This document shows positions 15,617 to 24,538 of a stretch of 64,000 nt of DNA, piece by piece. The DNA is from Dehalococcoidia bacterium UBA1328. GTDB taxonomy: Bacteria > Chloroflexota > Dehalococcoidia > Lucifugimonadales > Lucifugimonadaceae. Numbering within the stretch: position 1 is the stretch's first letter; every line of letters begins with the position of its first letter. Both the position numbers and the translations under genes were made by a program. The notes beneath the pieces were generated by a model. It had not been told where the DNA came from. It was given only the letters and a program-made list of their open reading frames with translations, and did no database searches. The stretch is from contig DBTA01000023.1 in assembly GCA_002306815.1 (NCBI GenBank), positions 1 to 64,000 on the forward strand, read 5' to 3'.

Positions 15617-18364
15617 ATGACCACCGAAGTCAAAAACAAACTGAACGTTGAGATAAACGGTATTGAAGTTGGTTGTGGAACCGGCTCTCGCGTTCTCGAT
15701 GCTATTCGAGCCGCAGGATTCGATGTCCCCACTCTTTGCTTCGACGAGCGCAGTGGCCCTCAGGGCACGTGCAGGATGTGCCTTGTCAACGTCGAGGTAG
15801 ATGGGCAACCGCAGCAAGTTGCCGCATGCACTGCTTTCTCATCCGAAGGTATGAAGGTCGAAACGCACTCGGATTCGATCAATCAGTACAGAAAGACGCT
15901 TCTCGAACTTCTTCTTTCTGAAACGTCTTCACCGGCAAACTGCCCTAAGTGTCTATCGTTCAAGAAGTGTGAGCTTCATTCTGCTGCCGAAGAATATGAC
16001 GCTAAATGGGACGCGTTTCCTTCTCTCGTTCCTCGTGAAAAAGCTCCGGATCCTAACCCATTTATTCAGCGTGATTACGACTACTGTATTTCGTGTTTCC
16101 GATGTACCAACGTTTGTAACGACTGGGAACAGGCAGCCGCTATAACGGTAAAAGGCCGAGGCCAGGACAACTCGATCGCCTCGTACTTCCAGAACAATCT
16201 TCTCGACTCGCCGTGCACTTTCTGCGGGCAGTGTATCAACACCTGTCCTACTGGTGCTCTGACAGATAAGAAAATCGTCGGAACGACAAAAGCAGATAAT
16301 GTCGAACGCACTAAATCGATCTGTCCGTACTGCGGTGTCGGCTGTGGAATTCACCTGCTAACTGAAGACGGTGAACTAAAAGGCACCGAACCCGATTTCG
16401 ACGCACCCAGTCGTGGCTCACTTTGTGTAAAGGGTCAGTTTGCGTCATGGGAGTTTGTGAAGAGTGACGAGCGCCTAAAGTATCCCTTGATCAAGGAGGA
16501 CGGAGCGTTCCGACGGGCGTCCTGGGACCAAGCGCTCGATCTGATCAAAGCGAAATTCACAACAATTCGAGATGAGTCAGGATCCGACTCCCTCGTTTGC
16601 TGGTCATCCGCACGAACGGTCACTGAAGCGAACTACCTCATGCAAAAGTTCGCTCGGATAGGTATCGGTACGAACAATATCGATAACTGTTCACGTACCT
16701 GACACGCCCCAACGGTCGCCGGTATGGCGGTCATGGTTGGCAAGGGTGCCATGACGAACTCTATTGAGGAGTTGGCGGGCACCGATCTTCTGCTAGTAGC
16801 TGGATCCAATACCACAGAGGCGCACCCCGTCATATCACTGCGTATGAAGCGCGCCGTGCGCAACGGGGCGAAGTTAATCGTGATCGATCCACGAAAGACT
16901 GAACTGACCAAATGGGCGACTCGTCATCTCCGGATCAACATCGGCACCGACATCCCGCTGTTCAACGCTCTCGCTCACGTGATGATCAGGGAAGACCTAT
17001 TCGACCATGAGTACGTGGAAAACGGAACCGAAGGCTTTAGTGAACTTGCCAAGCACGTTGAGTCCTACACGCCAGAGTACGCGTCTGAAGTTTGCGGTGT
17101 ACCCGTTCAAGACATAATCGACACTGCGAGAGAGTATGCGGCAGCGTCAGGTAAAGCAGCGATTTGCTACACGCTTGGAATCACTGAACACTCGTGCGGT
17201 TCGCACAATGTTCAATCTGTCGCCAACCTAGGAATGCTGGGAGGCAACTTTGGTAAGCAGAATGCCGGTGTAAACCCGCTTCGGGGTCAGAACAACGTTC
17301 AGGGTGCTTCTGACTCTGGAGCGCTTCCGACTGACCTCCCCGGCTACCAGAAGATCGAACGACCCGGAGTGCGGGAAAAGTTCGAAAAAGCGTGGAATTC
17401 CGAACTACCCAAACGACGTGGAATCACGAAGATTACCGCTATGGACCAGATGCTACGAGGCAAAATTCGAGCCGCCTACATCATGGGCGAAAACACCGTC
17501 GTATCCGATCCAAATACCAACCATGCGCAGGCAGCGCTCGAAGCGACCGACTTCATCGTAGTGCAGGATATCTTCATGACCGACACGGCGAAGCTCGCTG
17601 ATGTCGTTTTACCCGCTGGAACATTTGCTGAATCCGACGGCACATTTGCGAACTCAGAACGGCGTGTTCAAAGAGTCCGTGCCGCCATCAAGCCAGTCGG
17701 TGAGGCACGAACTGACGTAGACATACTCCTCGATTTGATGAACCGGTTCGGGGTCGATCAAAACCTTGAAACAGCCAGCGACGTTTGGGATGAAATGCGC
17801 AGCCTAGCACCGCTGTTTACGGGCATCTCTTACGAACGTCTCGATAAAGAAGGTGGCATTCAGTGGCCGTGTCCGACCGAAGACCATCCAGGAACACCGT
17901 ATCTCCACAAGGACGAGATGGACTCTGGAATGCCGGGTTACTTCGCACCGGTAGATCACATTCCTCCCGCCGAACAAACGGATGTCGAATACCCGCTTGT
18001 ACTCACGACTGGTAGACGCCGCTCAACCTATCACACCGGTACTCAGACTGGTCGTGCCAGCGGATTCGATCTACTTGTCCCTTCTGAACTCGCAGAGATC
18101 CATCCATACGACGCCGAACAACTCGATCTGAGTGACGGTGAAGTCATCACGGTAAGTTCGCGTCGAGGTTCGGTTGAAGTGCCCGTGAAGATCACGGATC
18201 GATCGCCTCATGGAACCATCTTTATGAGCTTTGCGTTCCCGGAACTCACCCAGACGAACCGTTTGACCTCAGACGCTTACGACTTCATAACCGAAACACC
18301 TGAGTTCAAGGCGTGTGCAGTTCGTATTGACAAGATCGAAGAGTCACGGGCAACCGCCGACTAA
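15617..18364 (+). CDS. fdhA: Formate dehydrogenase alpha subunit, selenocysteine-containing (molybdopterin and Fe-S)
   Basis: One 915-residue protein if the in-frame TGA at 16700-16702 is read as selenocysteine (residue 362). Domains in order: plant-type 2Fe-2S (Cys at about 41, 52, 55, 71), the NADH-dehydrogenase-G-type Cys cluster (CPKCLSFKKC), two 4Fe-4S ferredoxin motifs (CISCFRCTNVC, CTFCGQCINTC), the 4Fe-4S site of molybdopterin oxidoreductases (CPYCGVGC ... SLCVKG) and the Mo-bis-MGD domains. The TGA lies in NCSRT-U-HAPTVAGM, which matches the catalytic V-U-H-G-P-S-V-A-G site of E. coli FdhF. A hairpin like the E. coli SECIS begins directly after it. Both sides of the TGA are in one frame and both are well conserved, which argues against a pseudogene. 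The enzyme oxidises formate or reduces CO2, passing electrons through its Fe-S chain to an NAD+- or ferredoxin-linked partner not encoded here. Confidence 0.93.
16700..16740 (+). promoter_or_regulatory. Bacterial SECIS element at the Sec codon of the formate dehydrogenase
   Basis: After the TGA (16700-16702) the RNA can form CCAAC (16709-16713) with GTTGG (16736-16740), and CGCC (16717-16720) with GGCG (16726-16729), closing the five-base apical loop GGTAT. From memory, E. coli fdhF has loop GGUCU closed by a short stem and located 18 bases after its UGA; here the loop is also 18 bases after the TGA. The match in loop start and spacing is strong support for SelB-dependent Sec insertion. Confidence 0.8.
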
Positions 18365-18366
18365 CT

Positions 18367-19341
18367 TCAGTCCTGTCTCGGGCTCATTCGAGATGACCAA
18401 AAGCTCGGATCACCCGCGACCGGGAAATCTACCGGCTCATACAAACCCTGAACTTGTCCGCCACTCTGAAATGCCTTCAAGTTCGTTTCGATGAACCTGG
18501 CAATCTGCTGCGGCGCACCAATCTGGTTGGTAAGCGGGTTTGTGGTCACAACCAGTTTGCCGGCAGAAACAAGCGACTCCTCAGGAGTCTCGAAAGTCGG
18601 CCCTGGACAGTCAGTTGCGTATCCAGAAAGATCACCTGATCTCAACGCCTGCTCCACTGCAAGTTCATCAACTACTGAAGTATCCGACGTGTTTATCAGC
18701 ACGGCGTCAGATTTCATCAACTTCAACTCCCGCTCTGAAATAAGCGGACTGGCAGTTGGCCCCGCGTGAACGTGCAAGGTGACGACGTCTGAGCCTGCGA
18801 CCAGTAAATCGAGGCTATTTCTTCGAACTCCCAGTTCGGAGAGAATCCCGGAACGAGGTGTCCGAATCTCGGCAATAGACACTTTCGATCGGTTTGCGAC
18901 CGCTCTCCTGGCGACATCGGTTCCGACGGTGCCTAGCCCGACCACTCCCCAATCTCCGATAGGGATCGCCGGTAAAGGTCCAGTAAACCCGGTAACTCTG
19001 TTTGCCACCCGCTGAGATATCACCGGCGAAATCCCGGCAATTTTGATCCTGCCACTCGCGGCAATTTCCAAAATAGGACCCGGAGGTCGACATCCCGCAA
19101 ACTGGACCAGCCCGAAATCCAGTAAATCCAACTGATACGCGTCTTCCGCTCCGCCCAGCCCGACTACCAAGCAATCTGTTACTTTCGGTCTGAGATCACC
19201 AACGGCTTTCGGGGTTACACGGACTACATCTCCATTCTGCGACAAGAGAGATTCGACGGCATCACACACCGGATCATTGTCGCATGACGCTATATAGGTG
19301 ATTGGCATATAAAAATCGGTGGTGGCGGAATAAACGTACAC
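18367..19341 (-). CDS. Divergent D-isomer-specific 2-hydroxyacid dehydrogenase-like protein
   Basis: Up to 324 residues (an in-frame ATG at 19308 gives 313). The NAD-binding Rossmann domain is clear from GVVGLGTVGTDVARR, then SDVVTLHVHAG and the helix-strand LMKSDAVLINTS. In this family the next residues are normally A-R-G with the catalytic Arg; here they read DTSVVDE. Near the C-terminus the usual PH.AG motif with the catalytic His is NPLTNQIG. Both catalytic residues thus appear replaced, so the protein may bind NAD and a ligand without the usual redox reaction. It ends two bases from the formate dehydrogenase stop (convergent). No clear ribosome-binding site is visible. Confidence 0.78.
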   Translation of the reverse strand: MYVYSATTDFYMPITYIASCDNDPVCDAVESLLSQNGDVVRVTPKAVGDLRPKVTDCLVVGLGGAEDAYQLDLLDFGLVQFAGCRPPGPILEIAASGRIKIAGISPVISQRVANRVTGFTGPLPAIPIGDWGVVGLGTVGTDVARRAVANRSKVSIAEIRTPRSGILSELGVRRNSLDLLVAGSDVVTLHVHAGPTASPLISERELKLMKSDAVLINTSDTSVVDELAVEQALRSGDLSGYATDCPGPTFETPEESLVSAGKLVVTTNPLTNQIGAPQQIARFIETNLKAFQSGGQVQGLYEPVDFPVAGDPSFWSSRMSPRQD

Positions 19342-19467
19342 TGTTCGTGGTGTTCATCCTATACAAGCACTCAATCAAAAAACGACAACCGCAGAAACCG
19401 ATCAGCGCATATGATTCACACTCGCTTCTACTACAACAGCCGAAACGATCACGAAGAAAAATAGAAA

Positions 19468-20376
19468 TTGACCGAAAATCTTCCAAATCCCCGAACACTG
19501 CTATTCGTACCAGGCAATCAGCCGAGAATGCTGCAAAAAGCGGTGAGTTTCGATACTCCATGGCTAATTCCCGATCTCGAAGACTCTGTGCCAGCCGGTG
19601 ATAAAGAAGCGGCTCGAGAAATCGTTGTCGAACATATTCCGGTGCTGGCAATTGCCGGAAAGCGACCAATACCTCGGGTCAATTCAATTGGAACGGGTCT
19701 CGCTGAAGTTGATATCAACGCCGTTGTATCGGTTGACATTATTGGCATTTCCATAGGAAAAATTGGAACAGTCGAAGAAGTTGCTGAAATCGATAAAATG
19801 CTCGAATCAGCCGAGAAAAAAGCTGGAGTACAGATTGGACACACTCAGGTTCTGCTCTGGCTTGAAACCGCAGAAGCGGTGATTAACGCCTACCAAATTT
19901 GTAAATCAAGCGATCGAATACGCTGGGCGGCGTTCGGTGCAGAAGATTTTTCTGCAGACCTGGGGATCAGTCGCACCGTCGATGACGCAAACTCCAACGC
20001 ATCGACAGCGACAGAACCGGGACTCGCCTACCCACGCTCTGCTGTCGCAGTAGCCGCACGCGCCGCCGGTGTCCACGTTTTCGACACCCCGTTCACGAAG
20101 TTCCGAGACTCTGACGGACTTCGGGCAGACGCGTTGTTGGCTAAGTCGATCGGATACAAGGGCAAACTGGCGATTCATCCTGCACAGGTTGAAATCATCG
20201 AGTCCGTGTTCATGCCGACAGAAGCCGAGATCGACCGCGCACGAGCCGTACTTGCGTTAGCTGCAGAGGCAGAAGAAGAAGGACGTGGATCTGTTTCACT
20301 TGATGGAGAAATGATCGACATGCCGGTTATTCTTCGAGCGAGAAACGTCCTGAACGACGCGGGGCTGGCAAAGTAG
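19468..20376 (+). CDS. CitE-like CoA-ester lyase (HpcH/HpaI aldolase/citrate lyase beta family)
   Basis: A 302-residue protein from a TTG start. It carries the family signatures LLFVPGNQPRMLQKA, WLIPDLEDSVPAGDKEAAR (acidic metal ligand), the RVNSIGTG segment, WLETAEAVINA (second acidic ligand) and AAFGAEDFSADLG, and ends with the GKLAIHPAQVEII segment. Enzymes of this type cleave malyl-CoA, beta-methylmalyl-CoA or citramalyl-CoA using Mg2+. It opens an operon with a MaoC-type hydratase and a CaiB-type CoA transferase, the trio needed to activate, hydrate and cleave a branched C5 dicarboxylate such as mesaconate, citramalate or itaconate (inference). Confidence 0.87.
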   Translation: MTENLPNPRTLLFVPGNQPRMLQKAVSFDTPWLIPDLEDSVPAGDKEAAREIVVEHIPVLAIAGKRPIPRVNSIGTGLAEVDINAVVSVDIIGISIGKIGTVEEVAEIDKMLESAEKKAGVQIGHTQVLLWLETAEAVINAYQICKSSDRIRWAAFGAEDFSADLGISRTVDDANSNASTATEPGLAYPRSAVAVAARAAGVHVFDTPFTKFRDSDGLRADALLAKSIGYKGKLAIHPAQVEIIESVFMPTEAEIDRARAVLALAAEAEEEGRGSVSLDGEMIDMPVILRARNVLNDAGLAK

Positions 20377-20426
20377 ATCGTCAGCTATACGACTTAACCC
20401 GAAATAAAAAGGAGAGATAAATTTCT

Positions 20427-20918
20427 ATGAGCATTGGACGCTATTTCGAAGATTTCACGGTTGGACAGGAGATCAAACACTGGCCCGGCAGAACGATTTC
20501 ACAAACCGACAACACGTGGTTTTCTCTTCTCACCCAGAACCAACACCCGGTTCATATCGACGCGAACTACGCAGAGAACACTCAGCACGGTCAGAATCTG
20601 GTCAACGGACTCCTTGTGCTCGCCATCGCAATTGGGCAGACCGTCAACGACATTTCGCTCCGCGGTATCGCCAATCTCGACTACGAATCTGTGACCCACG
20701 ATGGACCAACATTTCACGGCGACACGATCTACACGAAGTCGAGAATTCTTGAAACACGCGAAACCTCGAAAGGCGATCGCGGGGTACTGTATCTCGAAAC
20801 CGAAGTTACAAATCAGAGAGATGAACGGGTGATGACCGTTCGTAGACACGTTCTAATTCCCAAGAAAAACCACGCCACTCTCGGCGAAGGCAAAATGCCG
20901 AACGATCCGGGATCCTAA
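20427..20918 (+). CDS. MaoC family dehydratase/hydratase
   Basis: A 163-residue hot-dog-fold protein. The ATG has GGAGA at suitable spacing. Family landmarks are YFEDFTVGQEIKHWPGRTI at the start, the hydratase segment QNQHPVHIDANYAENTQHGQ (Asp and His of the active site) and LVNGLLVLAIAIGQTV. It would hydrate or dehydrate a CoA-bound enoyl acid; by context mesaconyl-CoA, itaconyl-CoA or a relative. The gene lies between the CitE-like lyase (50 bases upstream) and the CoA transferase (1 base downstream). Confidence 0.9.
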   Translation: MSIGRYFEDFTVGQEIKHWPGRTISQTDNTWFSLLTQNQHPVHIDANYAENTQHGQNLVNGLLVLAIAIGQTVNDISLRGIANLDYESVTHDGPTFHGDTIYTKSRILETRETSKGDRGVLYLETEVTNQRDERVMTVRRHVLIPKKNHATLGEGKMPNDPGS

Positions 20919-20919
20919 G

Positions 20920-22149
20920 GTGCCTGAAGCGCAGAACTCACCTGTCGGCTCCGAGCGCCGCGGTCCTATAAATGGAATCCGCATTCTCGCCATTTCGCAG
21001 TTTGGGGCAGGACCGTTTGCAACTCAAAACCTCGTCGACCTTGGTGCCGAGGTAATCAAGATCGAAGATCCGACCGTCGGCGGTGACGTTGCCCGCTATG
21101 TCCCTCCAACTACCGGGAACGGCGATTCACTTTACTTCCAGTCGTTCAACCGCGGAAAAAAGTCTATAACTATCAACCTGCGTAATCCTGCTGGAGTTCA
21201 GCTGTTTCACAGGCTGGTCGAAAAATGCGACGCCGTGTTCAACAATCTTCGGGGCGACCTCCCTTCAAAGCTGGGCCTCACGTATGAGGATCTCAAACAC
21301 ATCAACCCGTCAATTGTTACTTGCTCACTTTCCGGATTCGGTCGCACAGGCCCTCGCGCAGCAGAACCCGGTTATGACCCCATAATGCAGGCGATGGCGG
21401 GATATATGTCGATCACAGGCGAACCAGACGGACCTCCGGCAAAGGCCGGAGTATCGATTATCGACTTTGCAGGCGGATATGCAGCGGCGCTGGGATTGGT
21501 GTCAGCTCTACTTGAAGCAAAAACCTCCGGGACTGGTCGGGATGTCGATGTTTCCCTGCTCGACACCGCCGTTTCAATGCTGACTTATTTCGGGTCCTGG
21601 ACACTAAACAGCGACTGGGGCGCTGATCGAACGGCTAGTTCGTCACATCAAACACTGGTTCCTGCACAAAACTTCCAGACGAAAGACGGCTGGATCGCAG
21701 TTTTCTGTGCCAAAGAACACTTCTGGGAAAAGTTCGCCGAACTAATAGGGCTGCCTGAACTAATATCCGATGAACGATTCTCCTCGTTCGCCGCTCGGTT
21801 CGACAACAGGGAAACCTTGATCCCTATTATTTCCGCACGGGTACTAACCCGAACCACGTCAGAGTGGATGGTACTGTTCAGAGGAATCGTGCCGGCGGGT
21901 CCGGTCAACTCGATCGAGCAAGCATTCGAGGACGAGCAAATAAAGTCTCGAGGTTTGGTTTTCGACGTGGAACATGGCGCTTATGGGTCGATTAAACAGG
22001 TTGGATCACCAGTTATGACTGATGGATCGAATGAAGCGACAACACCGGGACCTTCTCTAGGGCAGCACACCGAGGAGATTCTTATCGAACTACTCGGCTG
22101 CGATTCGGATGAGATATCGAACATTCGAGACTCAGGTGCACTCGGTTAG
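20920..22149 (+). CDS. CaiB/BaiF family (class III) CoA transferase
   Basis: A 409-residue protein starting at a GTG one base after the MaoC stop. Typical sequence: GPINGIRILAISQFGAGPFATQ, DLGAEVIKIEDP, the DSLYFQSFNRGKKSI block, NNLRGDLPSKLGL and the GYDPIMQAMAGYMSITGEPDGPP region, with the catalytic Asp expected in the GYDP/AGYMS area. It moves CoA between carboxylic acids. In the 3-hydroxypropionate bicycle a transferase of this class works on mesaconyl-CoA alongside MaoC-type and CitE-type enzymes, which matches this operon. The donor and acceptor acids are unknown. tRNA-Arg follows 57 bases later. Confidence 0.9.
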   Translation: MPEAQNSPVGSERRGPINGIRILAISQFGAGPFATQNLVDLGAEVIKIEDPTVGGDVARYVPPTTGNGDSLYFQSFNRGKKSITINLRNPAGVQLFHRLVEKCDAVFNNLRGDLPSKLGLTYEDLKHINPSIVTCSLSGFGRTGPRAAEPGYDPIMQAMAGYMSITGEPDGPPAKAGVSIIDFAGGYAAALGLVSALLEAKTSGTGRDVDVSLLDTAVSMLTYFGSWTLNSDWGADRTASSSHQTLVPAQNFQTKDGWIAVFCAKEHFWEKFAELIGLPELISDERFSSFAARFDNRETLIPIISARVLTRTTSEWMVLFRGIVPAGPVNSIEQAFEDEQIKSRGLVFDVEHGAYGSIKQVGSPVMTDGSNEATTPGPSLGQHTEEILIELLGCDSDEISNIRDSGALG

Positions 22150-22205
22150 AACACCCCAAAAAGAACAGGCTCAAGAGCCGTCATTCCATTTAGAATGGAA
22201 CCAGT

Positions 22206-22282
22206 GCCTCCGTAGCTCAACTGGATAGAGCAACAGGTTTCTACCCTGTAGGTTGCGGGTTCGAGTCCCTCCGGGGGTGCCA
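22206..22282 (+). tRNA. tRNA-Arg (anticodon UCU)
   Basis: A 77-base cloverleaf: acceptor GCCTCCG with CGGGGGT (two wobble pairs), D stem GCTC/GAGC, anticodon stem ACAGG/CCTGT with loop TTTCTAC giving anticodon TCT, and T arm GCGGG-TTCGAGT-CCCTC with one C-T mismatch. CCA is encoded. A strong terminator lies 33 bases downstream. Confidence 0.92.
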
Positions 22283-22314
22283 TATGTCAACTCGGCGACC
22301 ATATTCGCCGAAAG

Positions 22315-22344
22315 AAAATGCCCTCGGTTCCGAGGGCATTTTTT
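22315..22344 (+). terminator. Rho-independent terminator after tRNA-Arg, likely bidirectional
   Basis: A perfect ten-base stem ATGCCCTCGG / CCGAGGGCAT with a TT loop, followed by TTTTT. On the minus strand it is followed by the complement of AAAGAAAA, so it can also end the leftward small gene at 22357. Confidence 0.9.
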
Positions 22345-22356
22345 AGTTTGATGTAA

Positions 22357-22551
22357 TTACGAAGCTCGGCGACGTCGGACTCGTACTCGTCGCCGGCGTC
22401 GACGCATCATGCTAGCTTGAGCGGCTCTGTGAGCCTTCGGTTGGGGTGTCTGCTGCTCTTCGACAATATCAGTGCCAAATTCGACGCCTGCAATGCCGAC
22501 ATTTTCCTTTCGGGCGCATTCAGCTAATCGAGAAACTTGCGCTAATTCCAA
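22357..22551 (-). CDS. Small protein with an arginine-rich tail (uncertain)
   Basis: A possible 64-residue gene from a TTG. The last 16 residues contain 11 Arg (MRRRRRRVRVRRRRAS), preceded by an acidic and Gln-rich middle (TDIVEEQQTPQPKAHRA). I do not recognise it. In its favour, the stop sits 13 bases from a terminator that works in both directions, giving a convergent layout with the tRNA. Against it, the start is not supported by an obvious ribosome-binding site and the Arg run could be a by-product of CGN-rich DNA. Confidence 0.35.
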   Translation of the reverse strand: MELAQVSRLAECARKENVGIAGVEFGTDIVEEQQTPQPKAHRAAQASMMRRRRRRVRVRRRRAS

Positions 22552-22694
22552 GCTCGCCCAACCTTCAACTCACCCACAACACGTGATCACGCAATCATTG
22601 ATACGGGATTTCCTCAACCGCCTTGGCTGTGCTTAGCCACCTAAAACAAACCTTTTGGTCCATTTCGCAAAACCTCACCTTTCTCCACAAAGTC

Positions 22695-22734
22695 TTGACA
22701 TCAGTGGTGTACAACTAAATTAGGAGAAGTTCTC
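22695..22734 (+). promoter_or_regulatory. Promoter-like sequence and palindrome upstream of the exported repeat protein
   Basis: A perfect TTGACA at 22695-22700 is followed after 15 bases by TAAATT (22716-22721); the short spacing makes the -10 uncertain. An 11-base palindrome GAGAAGTTCTC at 22724-22734 lies at the expected start site and could be an operator. The response regulator encoded 1 kb downstream is an obvious candidate binder (inference). Confidence 0.4.
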
Positions 22735-22785
22735 TAAACTGCGAATCAGAACAAGATCTGCACGGATCAAAAGGAACAAAAATTA

Positions 22786-23787
22786 ATGTTTAGACGCTGG
22801 ATACCTGCAAGCTTTATCGCAGTCGCAATGGTTCTCGCCCTCGCCGGGGGTGCCGTGCTTGCGTTCGGTGGTGGAAGCGACTCGAAAAAGGCGGACGTTT
22901 TCGAACGTGCTGCCGAAATACTCGGCATCGAAGCGAATGATCTACATAACGCCCATGATCAGGCAAAACGGGAAGCTCAAGATGAGGCAATTCTCGGAGC
23001 GGTCGAGAAACTCTCGTTCACGGGCGTGATCAACCAGGAAGAAGCTGATGAGTTCTCCACTTGGATCGCAAACCGCCCTGACTCCGCTGGTGATTTCCTG
23101 TTCGACAAACTGACTTCTTCCCTTCTCAAAGCCACCCCCACCAATCCCCCCCCCGCTAAGTTCCATTCATTCAAACGTGAACATCACGACGGACTGACCA
23201 CTCGTATGGCTGAGATCCTTGGTATCGACGTCGAAGAACTTGCCAGCGCTTTCGAATCTGGAAAACAGCAAGTTGAAGAAACCAGCAAGCTCGATCTTCT
23301 TCACAGCCTGATAGATGAGATGCTCTCGGAAGAAAAAATCACCTCGACAGAAGCTGATGCACTGCACGGTTGGATCGACGCCACACCAGAGTGGTTGCTC
23401 GGCATGGACATGAAGACTCGGGGGATGTCTGGTTTCAGTTTCTTTGATAAGGGATCTGGCGAAATCGAGCTGCTAAAAAAATTCCCGTTCGGAAATCCTG
23501 AAGATCTGCTTGAAGGTCGTCACGAGTTCAGATTCCAGTACAACGGTCCTGATAGAACGTTCAAATTTGGACCAGAAGACCTGGAAGAAGGAAGTTTCCA
23601 TTTCCCGCACCGTGGTGAAAAACTCGAAGAACTGTTCGAGCACTTCGGTGGCATTGAGAAACTCGATAACATGGACGGAATTCGCGAGCTTCTTAAAAAG
23701 CTTCGAAATCACGAGTTATTCGACTACCCGTTCGAGAACCACGACCCAACTCCTGAAGACACCGCCAACTCGAGCACATCGGCATAG
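22786..23787 (+). CDS. Exported protein with two DUF2680/YckD-like helical repeats
   Basis: A 333-residue protein with an N-terminal signal or anchor (SFIAVAMVLALAGGAVLAFG). Two copies of a helical unit follow: the first at about residues 44-105 (ILGIEANDLHNAHDQAKRE ... GVINQEEADEFSTWIANRPD) and the second at about 140-205 (ILGIDVEELASAFESGKQQ ... EKITSTEADALHGWIDATPE). This pattern of an LGI entry, a charged helix and a terminal helix ending in W.... P resembles DUF2680. The C-terminal third is rich in Phe, Glu and His. It is followed after 31 bases by a response regulator, suggesting a stress- or ligand-sensing partner of the two-component system. Biochemical function is unknown. Confidence 0.7.
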   Translation: MFRRWIPASFIAVAMVLALAGGAVLAFGGGSDSKKADVFERAAEILGIEANDLHNAHDQAKREAQDEAILGAVEKLSFTGVINQEEADEFSTWIANRPDSAGDFLFDKLTSSLLKATPTNPPPAKFHSFKREHHDGLTTRMAEILGIDVEELASAFESGKQQVEETSKLDLLHSLIDEMLSEEKITSTEADALHGWIDATPEWLLGMDMKTRGMSGFSFFDKGSGEIELLKKFPFGNPEDLLEGRHEFRFQYNGPDRTFKFGPEDLEEGSFHFPHRGEKLEELFEHFGGIEKLDNMDGIRELLKKLRNHELFDYPFENHDPTPEDTANSSTSA

Positions 23788-23818
23788 GGTCGATTATTCG
23801 TCGCCACCGAACCAAATC

Positions 23819-24538
23819 ATGGTTTCTTCCAACGCTCAAAACAACTCTCAATCGACAGCCCTGGTTGTCGAAGACGATAAATCAGTGTCGCAACTGATTC
23901 GTCTGTACCTCGCTCAGGCGGGCTACCGAGTGCTGGCTGCGGAGGACGGTCCAACCGGCTTGAGAATGGCACTAGAGGACTCGCCTGACGTTGTTCTTCT
24001 AGACCTCAACTTGCCCAGCATGGACGGTATAGAGGTTTGCAGCAACGTTCGGCAAGAGTCCGAAGTTCCTATCATCATGGTCACTGCACGGGTCGAGGAA
24101 CACGATCGACTCATGGGGCTTGATCTTGGTGCGGACGACTACGTCTCGAAACCATTTAGCCCACGAGAACTAGTGGCAAGGGTCAATGCGGTGTTACGTC
24201 GAACTTCCAGGGCGGTGAAGAAACGAGACAAGTCTGGTAGCAAAGTGGATGCCGGTGAAGTCGTGATCGATCTTGACCGTCGTACCGCAACAGTTCTAGG
24301 GGACGAAATCGATCTCACGCCAACTGAGTTTCGACTCCTGTCGTACTTCATCGAGGCGGAAGGTCGCACGGTTTCACGTGAGCAAATAATCGAGAACGTT
24401 TTTGGGTACGACTTCACTGGCTACGACCGAACGGTCGATACACACGTTTCGAATCTTCGTAAAAAGCTTGAAGTGGCGAATCCGAACAAACAGCACTTGA
24501 AGACGATGTATGGAATTGGATACCGATTCCATGCTTAG
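23819..24538 (+). CDS. OmpR/PhoB-family response regulator
   Basis: A 239-residue protein from the ATG at 23819; the open frame runs back into the preceding gene but only this start makes sense. The receiver domain has acidic residues in VVEDDKS, the phosphoacceptor Asp in VVLLDLNLPSMDG, a Thr in IIMVTARV and the Lys in YVSKPFSP. The C-terminal winged-helix domain shows LTPTEFRLLSYF and the typical YDRTVDTHVSNLRKKL and YGIGYRF ends. It overlaps the histidine kinase start by eight bases. Likely targets include its own operon. Confidence 0.95.
   Translation: MVSSNAQNNSQSTALVVEDDKSVSQLIRLYLAQAGYRVLAAEDGPTGLRMALEDSPDVVLLDLNLPSMDGIEVCSNVRQESEVPIIMVTARVEEHDRLMGLDLGADDYVSKPFSPRELVARVNAVLRRTSRAVKKRDKSGSKVDAGEVVIDLDRRTATVLGDEIDLTPTEFRLLSYFIEAEGRTVSREQIIENVFGYDFTGYDRTVDTHVSNLRKKLEVANPNKQHLKTMYGIGYRFHA

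Noticed and set aside
16702..16724. Formate dehydrogenase as two separate genes or a pseudogene split by TGA
   Set aside because: The halves are in one frame, both are conserved, and the TGA falls exactly on the Sec site with a SECIS-like hairpin.
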